Assembly (NCBI GenBank): GCA_965216915.1
Contig: CBDCGS010000010.1
Coordinates: 248,001-312,000 of the forward strand
Direction: 5' to 3'
Length of the DNA: 64,000 bases
Origin: CBDCGS01 sp965216915
GTDB taxonomy: Bacteria; Pseudomonadota; Alphaproteobacteria; UBA828
Shown: piece by piece, positions 47,497 through 58,808 of the stretch
Layout: the number at the start of each line of letters is the position of its first letter
Numbering within the stretch: the first letter of the stretch is position 1
Notes under the pieces: generated by a model
Told to the model about the DNA's origin: nothing
The model's database searches: none
The model's input: the letters and a program-made list of their open reading frames with translations, nothing else
Position numbers and translations under genes: made by a program

Positions 47497-47586
47497 CACC
47501 GAAGGCGTGTGTCATATCTTTGAGATTCGCCCTACGCCGAGTCGTTTTGGCGTGGCGGGTGGACACGCCGACACATGAGGCAGCGA

Positions 47587-49896
<2,310 letters not shown>

Positions 49897-49907
49897 GAGA
49901 CCGACAG

Positions 49908-51290
49908 ATGTCGTCAGAGCCCCTCGGAATGGAGCATGGAGCCGAAGGGCTCTACGGCCTGACGTCGAGCCTGGTGCGCGCGGTGCGCGACGCTCTCGAC
50001 GCGCGGGACGGCGAGCGTTTGCGCGCGTTGCTGACGCCGCTCCACGAGGCCGATCGCGCCGACCTGATCGAGCGTCTGCCGCCGGACGAGCGCCGGCGCC
50101 TGATCGACGCCGCGCGCGATGTCGTGACCGGCGACGTCCTCGCCCATCTCGAGGACGCGGTGCGCGAGGAAATCGTGGCCTCGCTCGAGCCCGATCGTGT
50201 CGCGCAGGCGATCTCGGAGATGGAGACCGACGATGCGGTCGCCGTGCTCGAGGATCTCGATGCGCCCCAGCAGCAGGAGATCCTGGAGGCGATCGACAGC
50301 GAGGACCGGATCGGCGTCGAGGAGAGCCTCAACTACCCGGAGGATAGCGCCGGGCGCCTGATGCAGCGCGAGGTCGTGGCGTTGCCCGCCTTTTGGACCG
50401 TGGGTCAAACCATCGACCACATGCGCGAGACCCAGGAGCTTCCGGACGAGTTCTACGAGATCTTCGTCGTCGATGAGCGCCACCTGCCGATCGGCACCGT
50501 GCCGCTCAATCGGCTGCTCCGCACCCGCCGGCCGCGTCAGCTGCGCGAGATCATGCAGACCAGCCTCAAGGTAATCCCGGCCGAGACCGACCAGGAGGAG
50601 GTCGGTCATGTGTTCGAGCAGTATGACCTCGTTTCGGCGCCCGTGGTGGGCGCGAGCGGCCGGCTGATCGGCGCAATCACGGTGGACGACGTGGTCGACG
50701 TGATTCAGGAGGAGGCGGAGGAGGACATCCTGCGCCTCAGCGGTGTTCAGGAGCCGGACATCTACCGCGCCGCGCTGCGTACCGCCTGGGGGCGCTTCAC
50801 CTGGCTCCTGGTCAATCTCGGCACGGCGATCCTCGCCTCGTTCGTGATCTATCAGTTCGATGCGACCATCGATCAGCTCGTCGCGCTTGCCGTACTCATG
50901 CCGATCGTGGCCTCGATGGGCGGCAATGCCGGCACGCAGACCATGACGGTCGCCGTGCGTGCCATCGCCACCAAGGATCTCACCACGGCCAACGTGTTTC
51001 GCGTGCTGTGGAAGGAGGTGCTGGTCGGCGGCATCAACGGTGTCGTCTTCGCCATCCTCACAGGCGCGGCCGCGGGCGCCTGGTACCAGGACGTGGCGCT
51101 CGGTGTGGTGATCGGAGCCGCGATGGTCATCAACATGGTGGTCGCGGGGCTGTTCGGCCTCGTCATCCCGACCGCGCTCTGGCGCCTCAAGATCGACCCG
51201 GCGACCGCCGCGGGCGTGCTGCTTACGACGGTCACCGACGTGATCGGATTTTTCGCGTTCTTGGGCCTCGGTGCCGTGTTCCTCCTGTGA
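49908..51290 (+). CDS. mgtE: Magnesium transporter MgtE
   Basis: A 460-residue channel. The cytoplasmic N domain (about 35-130) has ADLIERLPPDERRRLID and VAVLEDLDAPQQQEILEAI. Two CBS domains (about 140-260) bind Mg2+ and gate the pore; SLNYPEDSAGRLMQREVV and AITVDDVVDVIQEEAEED mark them. The pore domain has five membrane helices with MPIVASMGGNAGTQTMTVAV, the selectivity motif. It follows maeB closely and may share its transcript; malic enzyme needs Mg2+/Mn2+, though a functional link is only suggestive. Confidence 0.95.
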   Translation: MSSEPLGMEHGAEGLYGLTSSLVRAVRDALDARDGERLRALLTPLHEADRADLIERLPPDERRRLIDAARDVVTGDVLAHLEDAVREEIVASLEPDRVAQAISEMETDDAVAVLEDLDAPQQQEILEAIDSEDRIGVEESLNYPEDSAGRLMQREVVALPAFWTVGQTIDHMRETQELPDEFYEIFVVDERHLPIGTVPLNRLLRTRRPRQLREIMQTSLKVIPAETDQEEVGHVFEQYDLVSAPVVGASGRLIGAITVDDVVDVIQEEAEEDILRLSGVQEPDIYRAALRTAWGRFTWLLVNLGTAILASFVIYQFDATIDQLVALAVLMPIVASMGGNAGTQTMTVAVRAIATKDLTTANVFRVLWKEVLVGGINGVVFAILTGAAAGAWYQDVALGVVIGAAMVINMVVAGLFGLVIPTALWRLKIDPATAAGVLLTTVTDVIGFFAFLGLGAVFLL

Positions 51291-51333
51291 CGGATTGGCT
51301 AAGCTCGGGCAGGTCTTCGAGGAAGGGCAGACC

Positions 51334-52506
51334 ATGATTCCAAACCGCATGCCGGGCCTCGACTTCGGGCTCGGCGAGACCGCCGATATGATCCGCGACA
51401 CGGTCTCGGGCTTCACCGCCGACGAGATCGCGCCGCGCGCCGAGGAGATCGACCGGAGCAACGAGTTCCCCCGCGACCTCTGGCCCAAGATGGGCGCGCT
51501 CGGCCTGCACGGCATCACCGTGGAGGAGGAGTTCGGCGGCTCCGGGCTCGGCTATCTGGAGCATGTCGTCGCGATGGAGGAGGTGAGCCGCGGTTCGGCC
51601 TCGGTCGGGCTGAGCTACGGCGCCCACTCGAACCTTTGCGTCAACCAGATTCGGCGCAACGGTAACGACGCGCAGAGAACGAAGTATCTGCCGAAGCTGA
51701 TCTCGGGCGAGCATGTGGGCGCGCTTGCGATGAGCGAGCCCGGCGCGGGCTCCGACGTGGTCGGCATGCGCACCCGCGCCGAGAAGCGGGGCGACCGCTA
51801 CGTGCTCAACGGCAACAAGATGTGGATCACCAACGGCCCCGACGCCGAGGTGCTGGTGGTCTACGCCAAGACCGACCCGGAGGCGGGCAGCCGCGGCATC
51901 ACGGCGTTCCTGATCGAGAAGGGCATGAAGGGCTTCTCAACCGCGCAGAAGCTCGACAAGCTCGGCATGCGTGGCTCGAACACCTGCGAGCTCGTCTTCG
52001 AGGATTGCGAGGTGCCGGAGGAGAACGTGCTCGGCGCGGTCGGCCACGGCGTCGGCGTGCTGATGAGCGGCCTCGACTATGAGCGCGCGGTGCTCGCCGC
52101 CGGCCCGCTCGGCATCATGCAGGCCTGCATGGATATCGTCGTGCCCTACGTCCACGAGCGCACGCAGTTCGGCAAGCCGATCGGCTCGTTTCAGCTCATG
52201 CAGGGCAAGCTCGCCGACATGTACACCACGATGAACGCGTGCCGCGCTTACGTCTATGCCGTGGCCCAGGCCTGCGATCGCGGCGAGACCACCCGCAAGG
52301 ATGCCGCGGGCGCCATCCTCTATGCCGGCGAAAAGGCGACCTGGATGGCGCTCGAGGCGATTCAGGCGCTCGGCGGCAACGGCTACATCAACGAGTTCGC
52401 GACCGGGCGCCTCTTGCGCGACGCCAAGCTCTACGAGATCGGCGCCGGCACGAGCGAGATCCGGCGCATGCTCATCGGGCGGGAATTGTTCGAGGAGACC
52501 GCATGA
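51334..52506 (+). CDS. liuA: Isovaleryl-CoA dehydrogenase
   Basis: A 390-residue flavoprotein that converts isovaleryl-CoA to 3-methylcrotonyl-CoA in leucine degradation. GITVEEEFGGSGLGYLEHVV, LAMSEPGAGSDVVGMRT, WITNGPDAEVLVVYAKT and the alternate-position catalytic Glu in GLDYERAVLAAGPLG identify IVD rather than a straight-chain dehydrogenase. GAGGAAGGGCAG precedes ATG 51334, 44 bases after mgtE. It heads the branched-chain cluster to 58.8 kb. Confidence 0.93.
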   Translation: MIPNRMPGLDFGLGETADMIRDTVSGFTADEIAPRAEEIDRSNEFPRDLWPKMGALGLHGITVEEEFGGSGLGYLEHVVAMEEVSRGSASVGLSYGAHSNLCVNQIRRNGNDAQRTKYLPKLISGEHVGALAMSEPGAGSDVVGMRTRAEKRGDRYVLNGNKMWITNGPDAEVLVVYAKTDPEAGSRGITAFLIEKGMKGFSTAQKLDKLGMRGSNTCELVFEDCEVPEENVLGAVGHGVGVLMSGLDYERAVLAAGPLGIMQACMDIVVPYVHERTQFGKPIGSFQLMQGKLADMYTTMNACRAYVYAVAQACDRGETTRKDAAGAILYAGEKATWMALEAIQALGGNGYINEFATGRLLRDAKLYEIGAGTSEIRRMLIGRELFEETA

Positions 52507-52585
52507 TCATGCATCCAGGCGGAGTATTGTTTTTTGTTCTATTTGAATGAGCTATACGATGTTTTTGAGACCAATCCAGCCGCAA

Positions 52586-52619
52586 TGCTGCACCTGCGCT
52601 GGATTTCGCAGGTGCAGCA
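52586..52619. promoter_or_regulatory. Strong 13-bp stem-loop between liuA and the thiolase gene
   Basis: TGCTGCACCTGCG (52586-52598) and CGCAGGTGCAGCA (52607-52619) are perfect complements around an 8-base loop. It lies in a locally AT-rich 168-base gap. No U-tract follows, so it is not a classical terminator; it could be an mRNA stabiliser, attenuator or operator. Confidence 0.6.
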
Positions 52620-52674
52620 AACTAGACTTTGATCCGAGACCTGTCATGACGCGTAGCCAAGAAAGGATCGTCAC

Positions 52675-53862
52675 ATGACCGATGACCCCATTGTCATCGT
52701 TGGAAGCGCACGCACGCCGATGGGCGGCTTCCAGGGGGCGCTGAAAGATGCGCGCGCGCCGGAGCTCGGCGCGGCGGCGATCGAGGCCGCCTTGGGCGGC
52801 GCCGGGCTCGCCGGGGAGGCCGTCGACGAAGTGATCATGGGCAACATCCTCTCCGCGGGCCAAGGCCAGGCGCCGGCGCGCCAGGCCTCGATCGGCGCCG
52901 GAATCCCGGAGAGCGCGGGCTGCACCACCATCAACAAGATGTGCGGGTCGGGCATGAAGGCCGCGATGTTCGCGCATGATCTGTTGGCGGCCGGCTCGGT
53001 CGACGTGGTCGTCGCGGGCGGCATGGAAAGCATGACCAACGCGCCCTATCTGCTCGATCGCGCGCGCCAGGGCTATCGCATGGGCCACGGCGAGGTGAAG
53101 GATCACATGTTCCTCGATGGCCTTGAGGATGCCTACGAGAAGGGCCGCCTGATGGGGAGCTTCGCCGAGGAGACCGCGCGCAAATACCAGTTCACGCGTG
53201 AGCAGCAGGACGCGTTCGCGATCGCCTCGCTCACCCGCGCGAAAGAGGCCATCGAATCGGGTGCCTTCGACGACGAGGTCGCGCCCGTCACGGTGAAGAC
53301 GCGCAAGGGCGAGGTCACCGTCGAGCATGACGAGCAGCCGCTTACCGCAAATCTCGAGAAGATTCCGACGCTCCGGCCGGCCTTCGCGAAGGACGGTTCG
53401 GTCACCGCGGCGAACTCGAGCTCGATCTCCGACGGCGCGGCCGCGCTGGTGCTGATGCGCCAGTCGGAGGCCGAGCGGCGCGGCCTGACGCCGATCGCGC
53501 GCATCCTGGCCCAGGCCTCGCACGCGCAGGAGCCCGCCTGGTTCACGACCGCGCCGGTGCCCGCGATCCAGAAGGTGCTGGAGCGGGTCGGTTGGTCGAC
53601 CGACGATGTCGATCTCTTCGAGGTGAACGAGGCCTTCGCCGTCGTCACCATGGCGGCGATGCGCGATTGCGAGATTCCGCACGAGAAGGTCAACATCCAT
53701 GGCGGGGCCTGCGCGCTCGGCCACCCGGTGGGTGCGTCAGGCGCGCGCATCATCGTGACGCTCCTCGGCGCGCTGAAGGCGCGGGGCGGCACCAAGGGGG
53801 TCGCGGCGATCTGCATCGGCGGCGGTGAGGCGACGGCGGTCGCGATCGAGCGGCTGCACTGA
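52675..53862 (+). CDS. Acetyl-CoA C-acyltransferase (thiolase)
   Basis: A 395-residue thiolase. The nucleophilic Cys lies in TTINKMCGSGMKAAMFAHD, the catalytic His in GGACALGHPVGASGARIIV, and the second Cys in AICIGGGEATAVAIE. It condenses two acetyl-CoA or splits acetoacetyl-CoA; in this cluster it would finish leucine-derived acetoacetate or feed PHB synthesis. GAAAGGA lies upstream of ATG 52675. A DUF1989 gene follows within 10 bases, so the two are probably one transcript. Confidence 0.93.
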   Translation: MTDDPIVIVGSARTPMGGFQGALKDARAPELGAAAIEAALGGAGLAGEAVDEVIMGNILSAGQGQAPARQASIGAGIPESAGCTTINKMCGSGMKAAMFAHDLLAAGSVDVVVAGGMESMTNAPYLLDRARQGYRMGHGEVKDHMFLDGLEDAYEKGRLMGSFAEETARKYQFTREQQDAFAIASLTRAKEAIESGAFDDEVAPVTVKTRKGEVTVEHDEQPLTANLEKIPTLRPAFAKDGSVTAANSSSISDGAAALVLMRQSEAERRGLTPIARILAQASHAQEPAWFTTAPVPAIQKVLERVGWSTDDVDLFEVNEAFAVVTMAAMRDCEIPHEKVNIHGGACALGHPVGASGARIIVTLLGALKARGGTKGVAAICIGGGEATAVAIERLH

Positions 53863-53871
53863 GGCCGCGCG

Positions 53872-54471
53872 GTGGCGGCCGAGCGCGAGACCATTCCCGC
53901 CCGTGGCGGCCGGGCGCTCCGGCTCGCCGCGGGTGACGCGGTCCGCCTGATCAACACGCACGGCACGCAGGTGGTCGACACCTGGGCCTTCAACGCCGCC
54001 GACATGGCCGAGTGCATGTCGATGGAGCACAGCCGTGTCGCGATCGGCGGGATCTTTCCGAAGCCCGGCGACACGATGGTCACCAACAAGCGCCGGGCCA
54101 TCCTCACGCTGGTTGAGGATACCTCGCCCGGTGTGCACGACACCTTGATCGCGGCCTGCGACCGCTATCGCTACGAGCTGCTCGGCGCGCCGGATCACGC
54201 CAATTGCACCGATAATCTTCATGCGGCGCTCGCCGCGCTGGACCTGCGCGCGAACGAGACACCCTCGCCCTGGAACATGTGGATGAACATCCCCGTGTCG
54301 GCGGCGGGCGGCGTCAGCTTCGAGCCGACGGTCTCGAAGCCCGGCGACCATGTCGTGCTGCGCGCGGAGATGGAGGCGGTCGTCGTGTTCTCCTGTTGCC
54401 CGCAGGACATCATTCCGATCAACGGGGCAGACTGCGTGCCGCGCGATGCGGCTTATGAGCGGGTGACCTAG
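53872..54471 (+). CDS. DUF1989 (urea carboxylase-associated) family protein
   Basis: A 199-residue protein: IPARGGRALRLAAGDAVRLI, NTHGTQVVDTWAFNAADM, ECMSMEHSRVAIG and a Cys-containing VVVFSCCPQDIIPINGADC. This matches the urea carboxylase-associated family (DUF1989), thought to bind metal but of unsettled function. GTG 53872 has GAGG shortly upstream. It lies between a thiolase and an acyl-CoA dehydrogenase, which is not the typical urea-carboxylase context, so a role linked to acyl or amide nitrogen metabolism is only a guess. Confidence 0.85.
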   Translation: MAAERETIPARGGRALRLAAGDAVRLINTHGTQVVDTWAFNAADMAECMSMEHSRVAIGGIFPKPGDTMVTNKRRAILTLVEDTSPGVHDTLIAACDRYRYELLGAPDHANCTDNLHAALAALDLRANETPSPWNMWMNIPVSAAGGVSFEPTVSKPGDHVVLRAEMEAVVVFSCCPQDIIPINGADCVPRDAAYERVT

Positions 54472-54484
54472 AAGGAGAGGCGAG

Positions 54485-55642
54485 GTGGCGAACGACGGGG
54501 CGTTTCTCACCGACGAGCAGCGGATGATCCGCGATATGGCGCGCGACTTCGCCGCCAAGGAGCTGGCGCCGCATGCCGGCGAATGGGATCGCGGCGGCAC
54601 CTACCCCAACGAGATCCTGACGCAGATGGGCGCGCTCGGGCTCATGGGCATGCTCGTGCCGGAGGAGTGGGGCGGCAGCGGGGCGGACCACGTGGCCTAC
54701 GCGCTCGCGATCGAGGAGATCGCGGCCGGCGACGTCGGCACCTCGACGGCGATGAGCGTCAACAACTCACTGGTCTGCGCAGGCATCCTCGGCCACGGCT
54801 CCGACGAGCAGAAGGAGCGCTTCCTGAAACCGCTCGCGAGCGGCGCGCAACTCGGCTGCTTCTGCCTCACCGAGCCGCACACCGGCTCCGATGCGAGCGC
54901 CATCCGCACCCGCGCCGAGCGCGACGGCAACGCCTACGTCATCAACGGCACCAAGCAGTTCATCACCTCGGGCTCCAAGGCCGATGTCGCGATGGTGATC
55001 GCGGTGACCGATCCCGACGCCGGCAAGAAGGGGATCAGCTGCTTTCTGGTGCCGACCGACACGCCGGGCTACACGGTGGCGAGCCACGAGATCAAGATGG
55101 GCCAGCGCGCCCACGACACCTGCCAGATCGTGTTCGACAACATGCGCGTCACGCCCGACCTCATGCTCGGCGAGCCGGGCGACGGCTACCGCATCGCGCT
55201 CGGCAATCTCGAGGGCGGGCGCATCGGGGTCGCTTCGCAAGCGCTCGGCGCGGCGCGCGCGGCCTACGAGGCGGCGCTTGCCTACGCGAAGGAGCGCGAG
55301 AGCTTCGGCAAGCCCTTGATCGCGCATCAGGCGGTGGCGTTCCGCCTTGCCGATATGGCGACCGAGATCGAGGCGGCGCATCACCTCATTCTCAACGCCG
55401 CGCGGCTCCGCGATGCCGGGCTTCCCTGCATCAAGGAGGCCTCGATGGCGAAGCTCTTTGCGTCCGAGGCCGCGGAGCGGATTTGCTCGAAGGCGATCCA
55501 GACCCTCGGCGGCTACGGCTATCTCAGCGATTTCCCGGTCGAGCGGCTCTACCGCGATATCCGGGTTTGCACGATCTACGAGGGCACGAGCGATGTGCAG
55601 CGCATCGTGATCGGCCGCCAGATCGCGCAGGAACAAGACTGA
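54485..55642 (+). CDS. Acyl-CoA dehydrogenase
   Basis: A 385-residue flavoprotein. MLVPEEWGGSGADHVAYALA, CFCLTEPHTGSDASAIRTRA and FITSGSKADVAMVIAVTD form the FAD/substrate core. The catalytic Glu is at the usual short-chain position in RVCTIYEGTSDVQRIVIGRQ, unlike the neighbouring isovaleryl-CoA dehydrogenase. A short/branched-chain or isobutyryl-type substrate is likely. The GTG start follows AGAAGGAGAGG. It lies in the same gene string and is followed 20 bases later by a DsbA-fold isomerase. Confidence 0.92.
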   Translation: MANDGAFLTDEQRMIRDMARDFAAKELAPHAGEWDRGGTYPNEILTQMGALGLMGMLVPEEWGGSGADHVAYALAIEEIAAGDVGTSTAMSVNNSLVCAGILGHGSDEQKERFLKPLASGAQLGCFCLTEPHTGSDASAIRTRAERDGNAYVINGTKQFITSGSKADVAMVIAVTDPDAGKKGISCFLVPTDTPGYTVASHEIKMGQRAHDTCQIVFDNMRVTPDLMLGEPGDGYRIALGNLEGGRIGVASQALGAARAAYEAALAYAKERESFGKPLIAHQAVAFRLADMATEIEAAHHLILNAARLRDAGLPCIKEASMAKLFASEAAERICSKAIQTLGGYGYLSDFPVERLYRDIRVCTIYEGTSDVQRIVIGRQIAQEQD

Positions 55643-55662
55643 CCGCGAATGAGGGGGCGGAT

Positions 55663-56265
55663 ATGGCCGCGGCGCTCGATTTCTATTTCGATTTCTCCTC
55701 GCCTTACGGCTATCTCGCCTCGGAGGCGATCGACACGATCGCCGCCAAGCATGGCCGCACGGTGGTCTGGCGGCCGTTCCTGCTCGGCGCGGTCTTCAAG
55801 ATCACGGGCGGCCAGCCGACGGTGAACGAGCCGATGAAGGGCCCCTATGCGCGCGTCGACATTGCCCGCTCGGCACGGCTGCTCGGCGTGCCCTTCAACG
55901 AGCCCGATCCGTTTCCGGTCGCGACGGTTGCCGCCTGCCGCGCCTACTACTGGCTCGCCGATCAAAATGCGGCACGCGCCAAGGAGCTCGCCCGCGCACT
56001 TTTCCGCGGGTTCTACGTCGACAACCGCAATGTCGGCGACCCGGCCGTCGTCGTCGAGACCGCGACCGCCCTCGGGGTCGACGCCGAGGCGCTGGGTGCC
56101 GCGCTGCAGGACCCGGCCGTGAAGGAGCGGCTCAAGGGCGAGGTCGAGGCCGCGCTCGCGCGCGGCGTCTTCGGCTCGCCCACCGTGTTCATCGACGACG
56201 AGATGTTCTGGGGCGCCGACCGCCTCGACCAGATCGACCGCTGGCTCGAGACCGGCGGCTGGTGA
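55663..56265 (+). CDS. 2-hydroxychromene-2-carboxylate isomerase family protein (DsbA fold)
   Basis: A 200-residue kappa-class GST/DsbA-fold protein. FYFDFSSPYGYLASEAIDTI carries the active Ser in place of CxxC, followed by WRPFLLGAVFKITGGQP, FNEPDPFPVATVAACRAYYW and ARGVFGSPTVFIDDEMFWGAD. Homologues isomerise an aromatic-degradation intermediate with glutathione, but many lie next to fatty-acid genes and have unknown substrates. GAGGGGG precedes ATG 55663. The context here is acyl-CoA catabolism. Confidence 0.88.
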   Translation: MAAALDFYFDFSSPYGYLASEAIDTIAAKHGRTVVWRPFLLGAVFKITGGQPTVNEPMKGPYARVDIARSARLLGVPFNEPDPFPVATVAACRAYYWLADQNAARAKELARALFRGFYVDNRNVGDPAVVVETATALGVDAEALGAALQDPAVKERLKGEVEAALARGVFGSPTVFIDDEMFWGADRLDQIDRWLETGGW

Positions 56266-56401
56266 GGCGCTTGCGCGGTCCGAGTTCGGTAAGTTGCGAG
56301 CGGTTTAGCGATGATCCCGATGGCGTCCGCGGGATAACGGGAATATCTTCCGCTCGCGGGCGATGAGTCGCCGAGTCACCCGCCCACCGGAAGAGGCCCC
56401 G

Positions 56402-58006
56402 ATGGACGCTCTGCGCTCGACCGTCGATACCAATTCGGATGATTTCAAGGCCAATGCCACGGCAATGCGTGCGCTGGTCGATGATCTGGAGCGCACCCTC
56501 GGCGAGATCCGCCAGGGTGGGGACGAGCGTGCGCGCGAGAAACACCGGGCGCGCGGCAAGATGCTGGTGCGCGAGCGCATCGCCGCGCTGATCGACGACG
56601 GCAGCGACTTTCTCGAGCTCTCCCCCCATGCCGCGCATGCGCTCTATCAGGACCCCGTGCCGGCGGCGGGGATCGTGACGGGCATCGGGCGCGTGGCCGG
56701 GCGCGACTGCGTGATCGTCGCCAACGACGCGACGGTGAAGGGCGGCACCTATTTTCCGCTGACCGTGAAGAAGCATGTGCGCGCGCAGGAGATCGCCGAG
56801 GAGAACCGGCTGCCCTGCGTCTACCTGGTCGATTCAGGCGGCGCCAATCTGCCCTATCAAGACGAGGTGTTTCCCGACCGCGATCACTTCGGGCGCATCT
56901 TCTTCAACCAGGCGCGCATGTCGTCCAAGGGCATCCCGCAGGTCGCCGTCGTGCTCGGCTCGTGCACCGCGGGCGGAGCCTATGTGCCGGCGATGTCGGA
57001 CGAGGCGATCATCGTCAAGGAGCAGGGCACGATCTTTCTGGGCGGCCCGCCACTCGTGAAGGCGGCGACGGGCGAGGTGGTGAGCGCGGAGGAGCTCGGC
57101 GGCGCTGATGTGCACACGCGGATCTCCGGCGTCGCCGACCACATGGCCGCGGACGACGCGGAGGCGCTGGCGCGGACGCGCGCGATCATCGCACGGCTTT
57201 CCGATCGGCCCGCCGCATCGCCGCCCGCGACGGTCGACGCGCCGCGTTACGACGCGCGCGAGATCTATGGCGTCGTCCCAACCTCGCTCCGCAAGATGTT
57301 CAATGTGAAGGAGATTGTCGCGCGCATCGTCGATGGCAGCGGGTTCGACGAGTTCAAGGCTCGCTACGGCGTCTCGCTCGTCACCGGGTTCGCGCGCATC
57401 GAGGGCCGCCTCGTCGGCATTCTCGCCAACAACGGGATCCTGTTCTCGGAATCGGCGATCAAGGGAGCGCACTTCATCGAGCTTTGCTGCCAGCGCGACA
57501 TTCCGCTGATCTTCCTGCAGAACATCGTCGGCTTCATGGTGGGCAAGCGCTATGAGGCCGGCGGCATCGCGAAGGACGGCGCCAAGCTCGTCACCGCGGT
57601 CTCGTGCGCCAACGTGCCGAAGCTCACCGTGATCATCGGTGGCAGCTTCGGCGCGGGGAACTACGCGATGTGCGGGCGGGCCTATAGCCCGCGCTTCCTC
57701 TGGATGTGGCCCAACGCGCGCATCTCGGTGATGGGCGGCGAGCAGGCGGCAAGCGTGCTCGCGCGCGTGCGCCGCGATGGTCTCGAGGCCGACGGCAAGG
57801 AATGGTCGGAGGCCGACGAGACCGCGTTCAAGGAGCCGATCCTCGCGCAATACGAATCCCAGGGTCACCCCTATTACGCGGCCGCCCGCCTGTGGCACGA
57901 TGGCGTGATCGACCCGGCCGCGACGCGCTCCGTGCTGGCGCGCGGTCTCGCGGTCGCGGCGAACGGACCGGCGGCGGACACCCGCTTCGGTGTGTTCAGG
58001 ATGTAG
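56402..58006 (+). CDS. liuB: Methylcrotonyl-CoA carboxylase beta (carboxyltransferase) subunit
   Basis: A 534-residue carboxyltransferase. KHRARGKMLVRERIAALIDD, VYLVDSGGANLPYQDEVFPD, VLGSCTAGGAYVPAMSDEA and AKLVTAVSCANVPKLTVIIG followed by SFGAGNYAMCGRAYSP fit MCC-beta rather than propionyl-CoA carboxylase. It transfers CO2 from biotin to 3-methylcrotonyl-CoA. The biotin-carrying alpha subunit, normally nearby, is absent from the window. It follows a 136-base gap that may hold a promoter, and liuC starts 3 bases after the stop. Confidence 0.93.
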   Translation: MDALRSTVDTNSDDFKANATAMRALVDDLERTLGEIRQGGDERAREKHRARGKMLVRERIAALIDDGSDFLELSPHAAHALYQDPVPAAGIVTGIGRVAGRDCVIVANDATVKGGTYFPLTVKKHVRAQEIAEENRLPCVYLVDSGGANLPYQDEVFPDRDHFGRIFFNQARMSSKGIPQVAVVLGSCTAGGAYVPAMSDEAIIVKEQGTIFLGGPPLVKAATGEVVSAEELGGADVHTRISGVADHMAADDAEALARTRAIIARLSDRPAASPPATVDAPRYDAREIYGVVPTSLRKMFNVKEIVARIVDGSGFDEFKARYGVSLVTGFARIEGRLVGILANNGILFSESAIKGAHFIELCCQRDIPLIFLQNIVGFMVGKRYEAGGIAKDGAKLVTAVSCANVPKLTVIIGGSFGAGNYAMCGRAYSPRFLWMWPNARISVMGGEQAASVLARVRRDGLEADGKEWSEADETAFKEPILAQYESQGHPYYAAARLWHDGVIDPAATRSVLARGLAVAANGPAADTRFGVFRM

Positions 58007-58009
58007 CCC

Positions 58010-58795
58010 ATGAACGAAGGTACGGTGCTGGTCACCGTTGACGGCGACGTCGCCACGGTGACGCTCAACCGCCCCGAGGTGCATAACGCCTTCGACGACG
58101 CGTTGATCGCCCGGCTGACCCACGAGCTCAATGATTTGGCGGTGGATAAGGATGTGCGCGCGGTGGTCCTCGCGGCGCGCGGCAAGTCGTTCTCGGCGGG
58201 CGCGGATCTCAACTATATGAAGCGCGCGGCCGCTTTCACGGCGGAAGAGAACGAGGCCGACGCGATGGCGCTCGGCGAGATGCTGCTCACGCTCGACAAG
58301 CTGCCCAAGCCGACGCTCGCGTTGATCCAGGGACCCGCGATCGGCGGCGGCGTCGGGCTCGCCTGCGCCTGCGACATCGCGGTCGCCTCTGAGAGCGCGA
58401 TGTTCCAGTTCTCGGAGGTCACGCTGGGGCTGATCCCGGCCGTGATCAGCCCGTTCGTCATCAACGCGATCGGCGAATCGCACGCGCGCCGCTATTTCCT
58501 CACCGCCGAGCGAATCAGTGCCGCGGTCGCGCTTCGCATCGGTCTCGTGCACGAGGTCGTGCCCGACGAGGCGCTCGTCGGGCGGGGCGAATCGATCCTC
58601 AAGCTCCTGTTGCGGGGCGGGCCGGCGGCCCACACGGCGGCGAAGGATCTGATCAACGCCGACCACGCGATGCCGGTCGACGAAGCACTCGCGGCCGAGT
58701 TGGCGAAGCGGATCGCGAGCGTGCGGATCTCCCCGGAGGGGCAGGAGGGCATTGCTGCCTTCCTCGATAAGCGCAAGCCCGCGTGGCGGGTCTAG
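58010..58795 (+). CDS. liuC: Enoyl-CoA hydratase/isomerase, probably methylglutaconyl-CoA hydratase
   Basis: A 261-residue crotonase-fold enzyme. The oxyanion-hole segments AVVLAARGKSFSAGADLNYM and GPAIGGGVGLACACDIAVAS, and SEVTLGLIPAVISPFVINAI, are intact; Glu in the last segment is the likely catalytic acid. Direct position after liuB suggests hydration of 3-methylglutaconyl-CoA. The start overlaps closely with the liuB stop, implying translational coupling. General enoyl-CoA hydratase activity is the alternative. Confidence 0.88.
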   Translation: MNEGTVLVTVDGDVATVTLNRPEVHNAFDDALIARLTHELNDLAVDKDVRAVVLAARGKSFSAGADLNYMKRAAAFTAEENEADAMALGEMLLTLDKLPKPTLALIQGPAIGGGVGLACACDIAVASESAMFQFSEVTLGLIPAVISPFVINAIGESHARRYFLTAERISAAVALRIGLVHEVVPDEALVGRGESILKLLLRGGPAAHTAAKDLINADHAMPVDEALAAELAKRIASVRISPEGQEGIAAFLDKRKPAWRV

Positions 58796-58808
58796 CGGCG
58801 AGCCGGCG

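Noticed and set aside
47461..47586. Replication origin because of a consensus DnaA box
   Set aside because: Only one box, no AT-rich unwinding region and none of the usual origin genes nearby.
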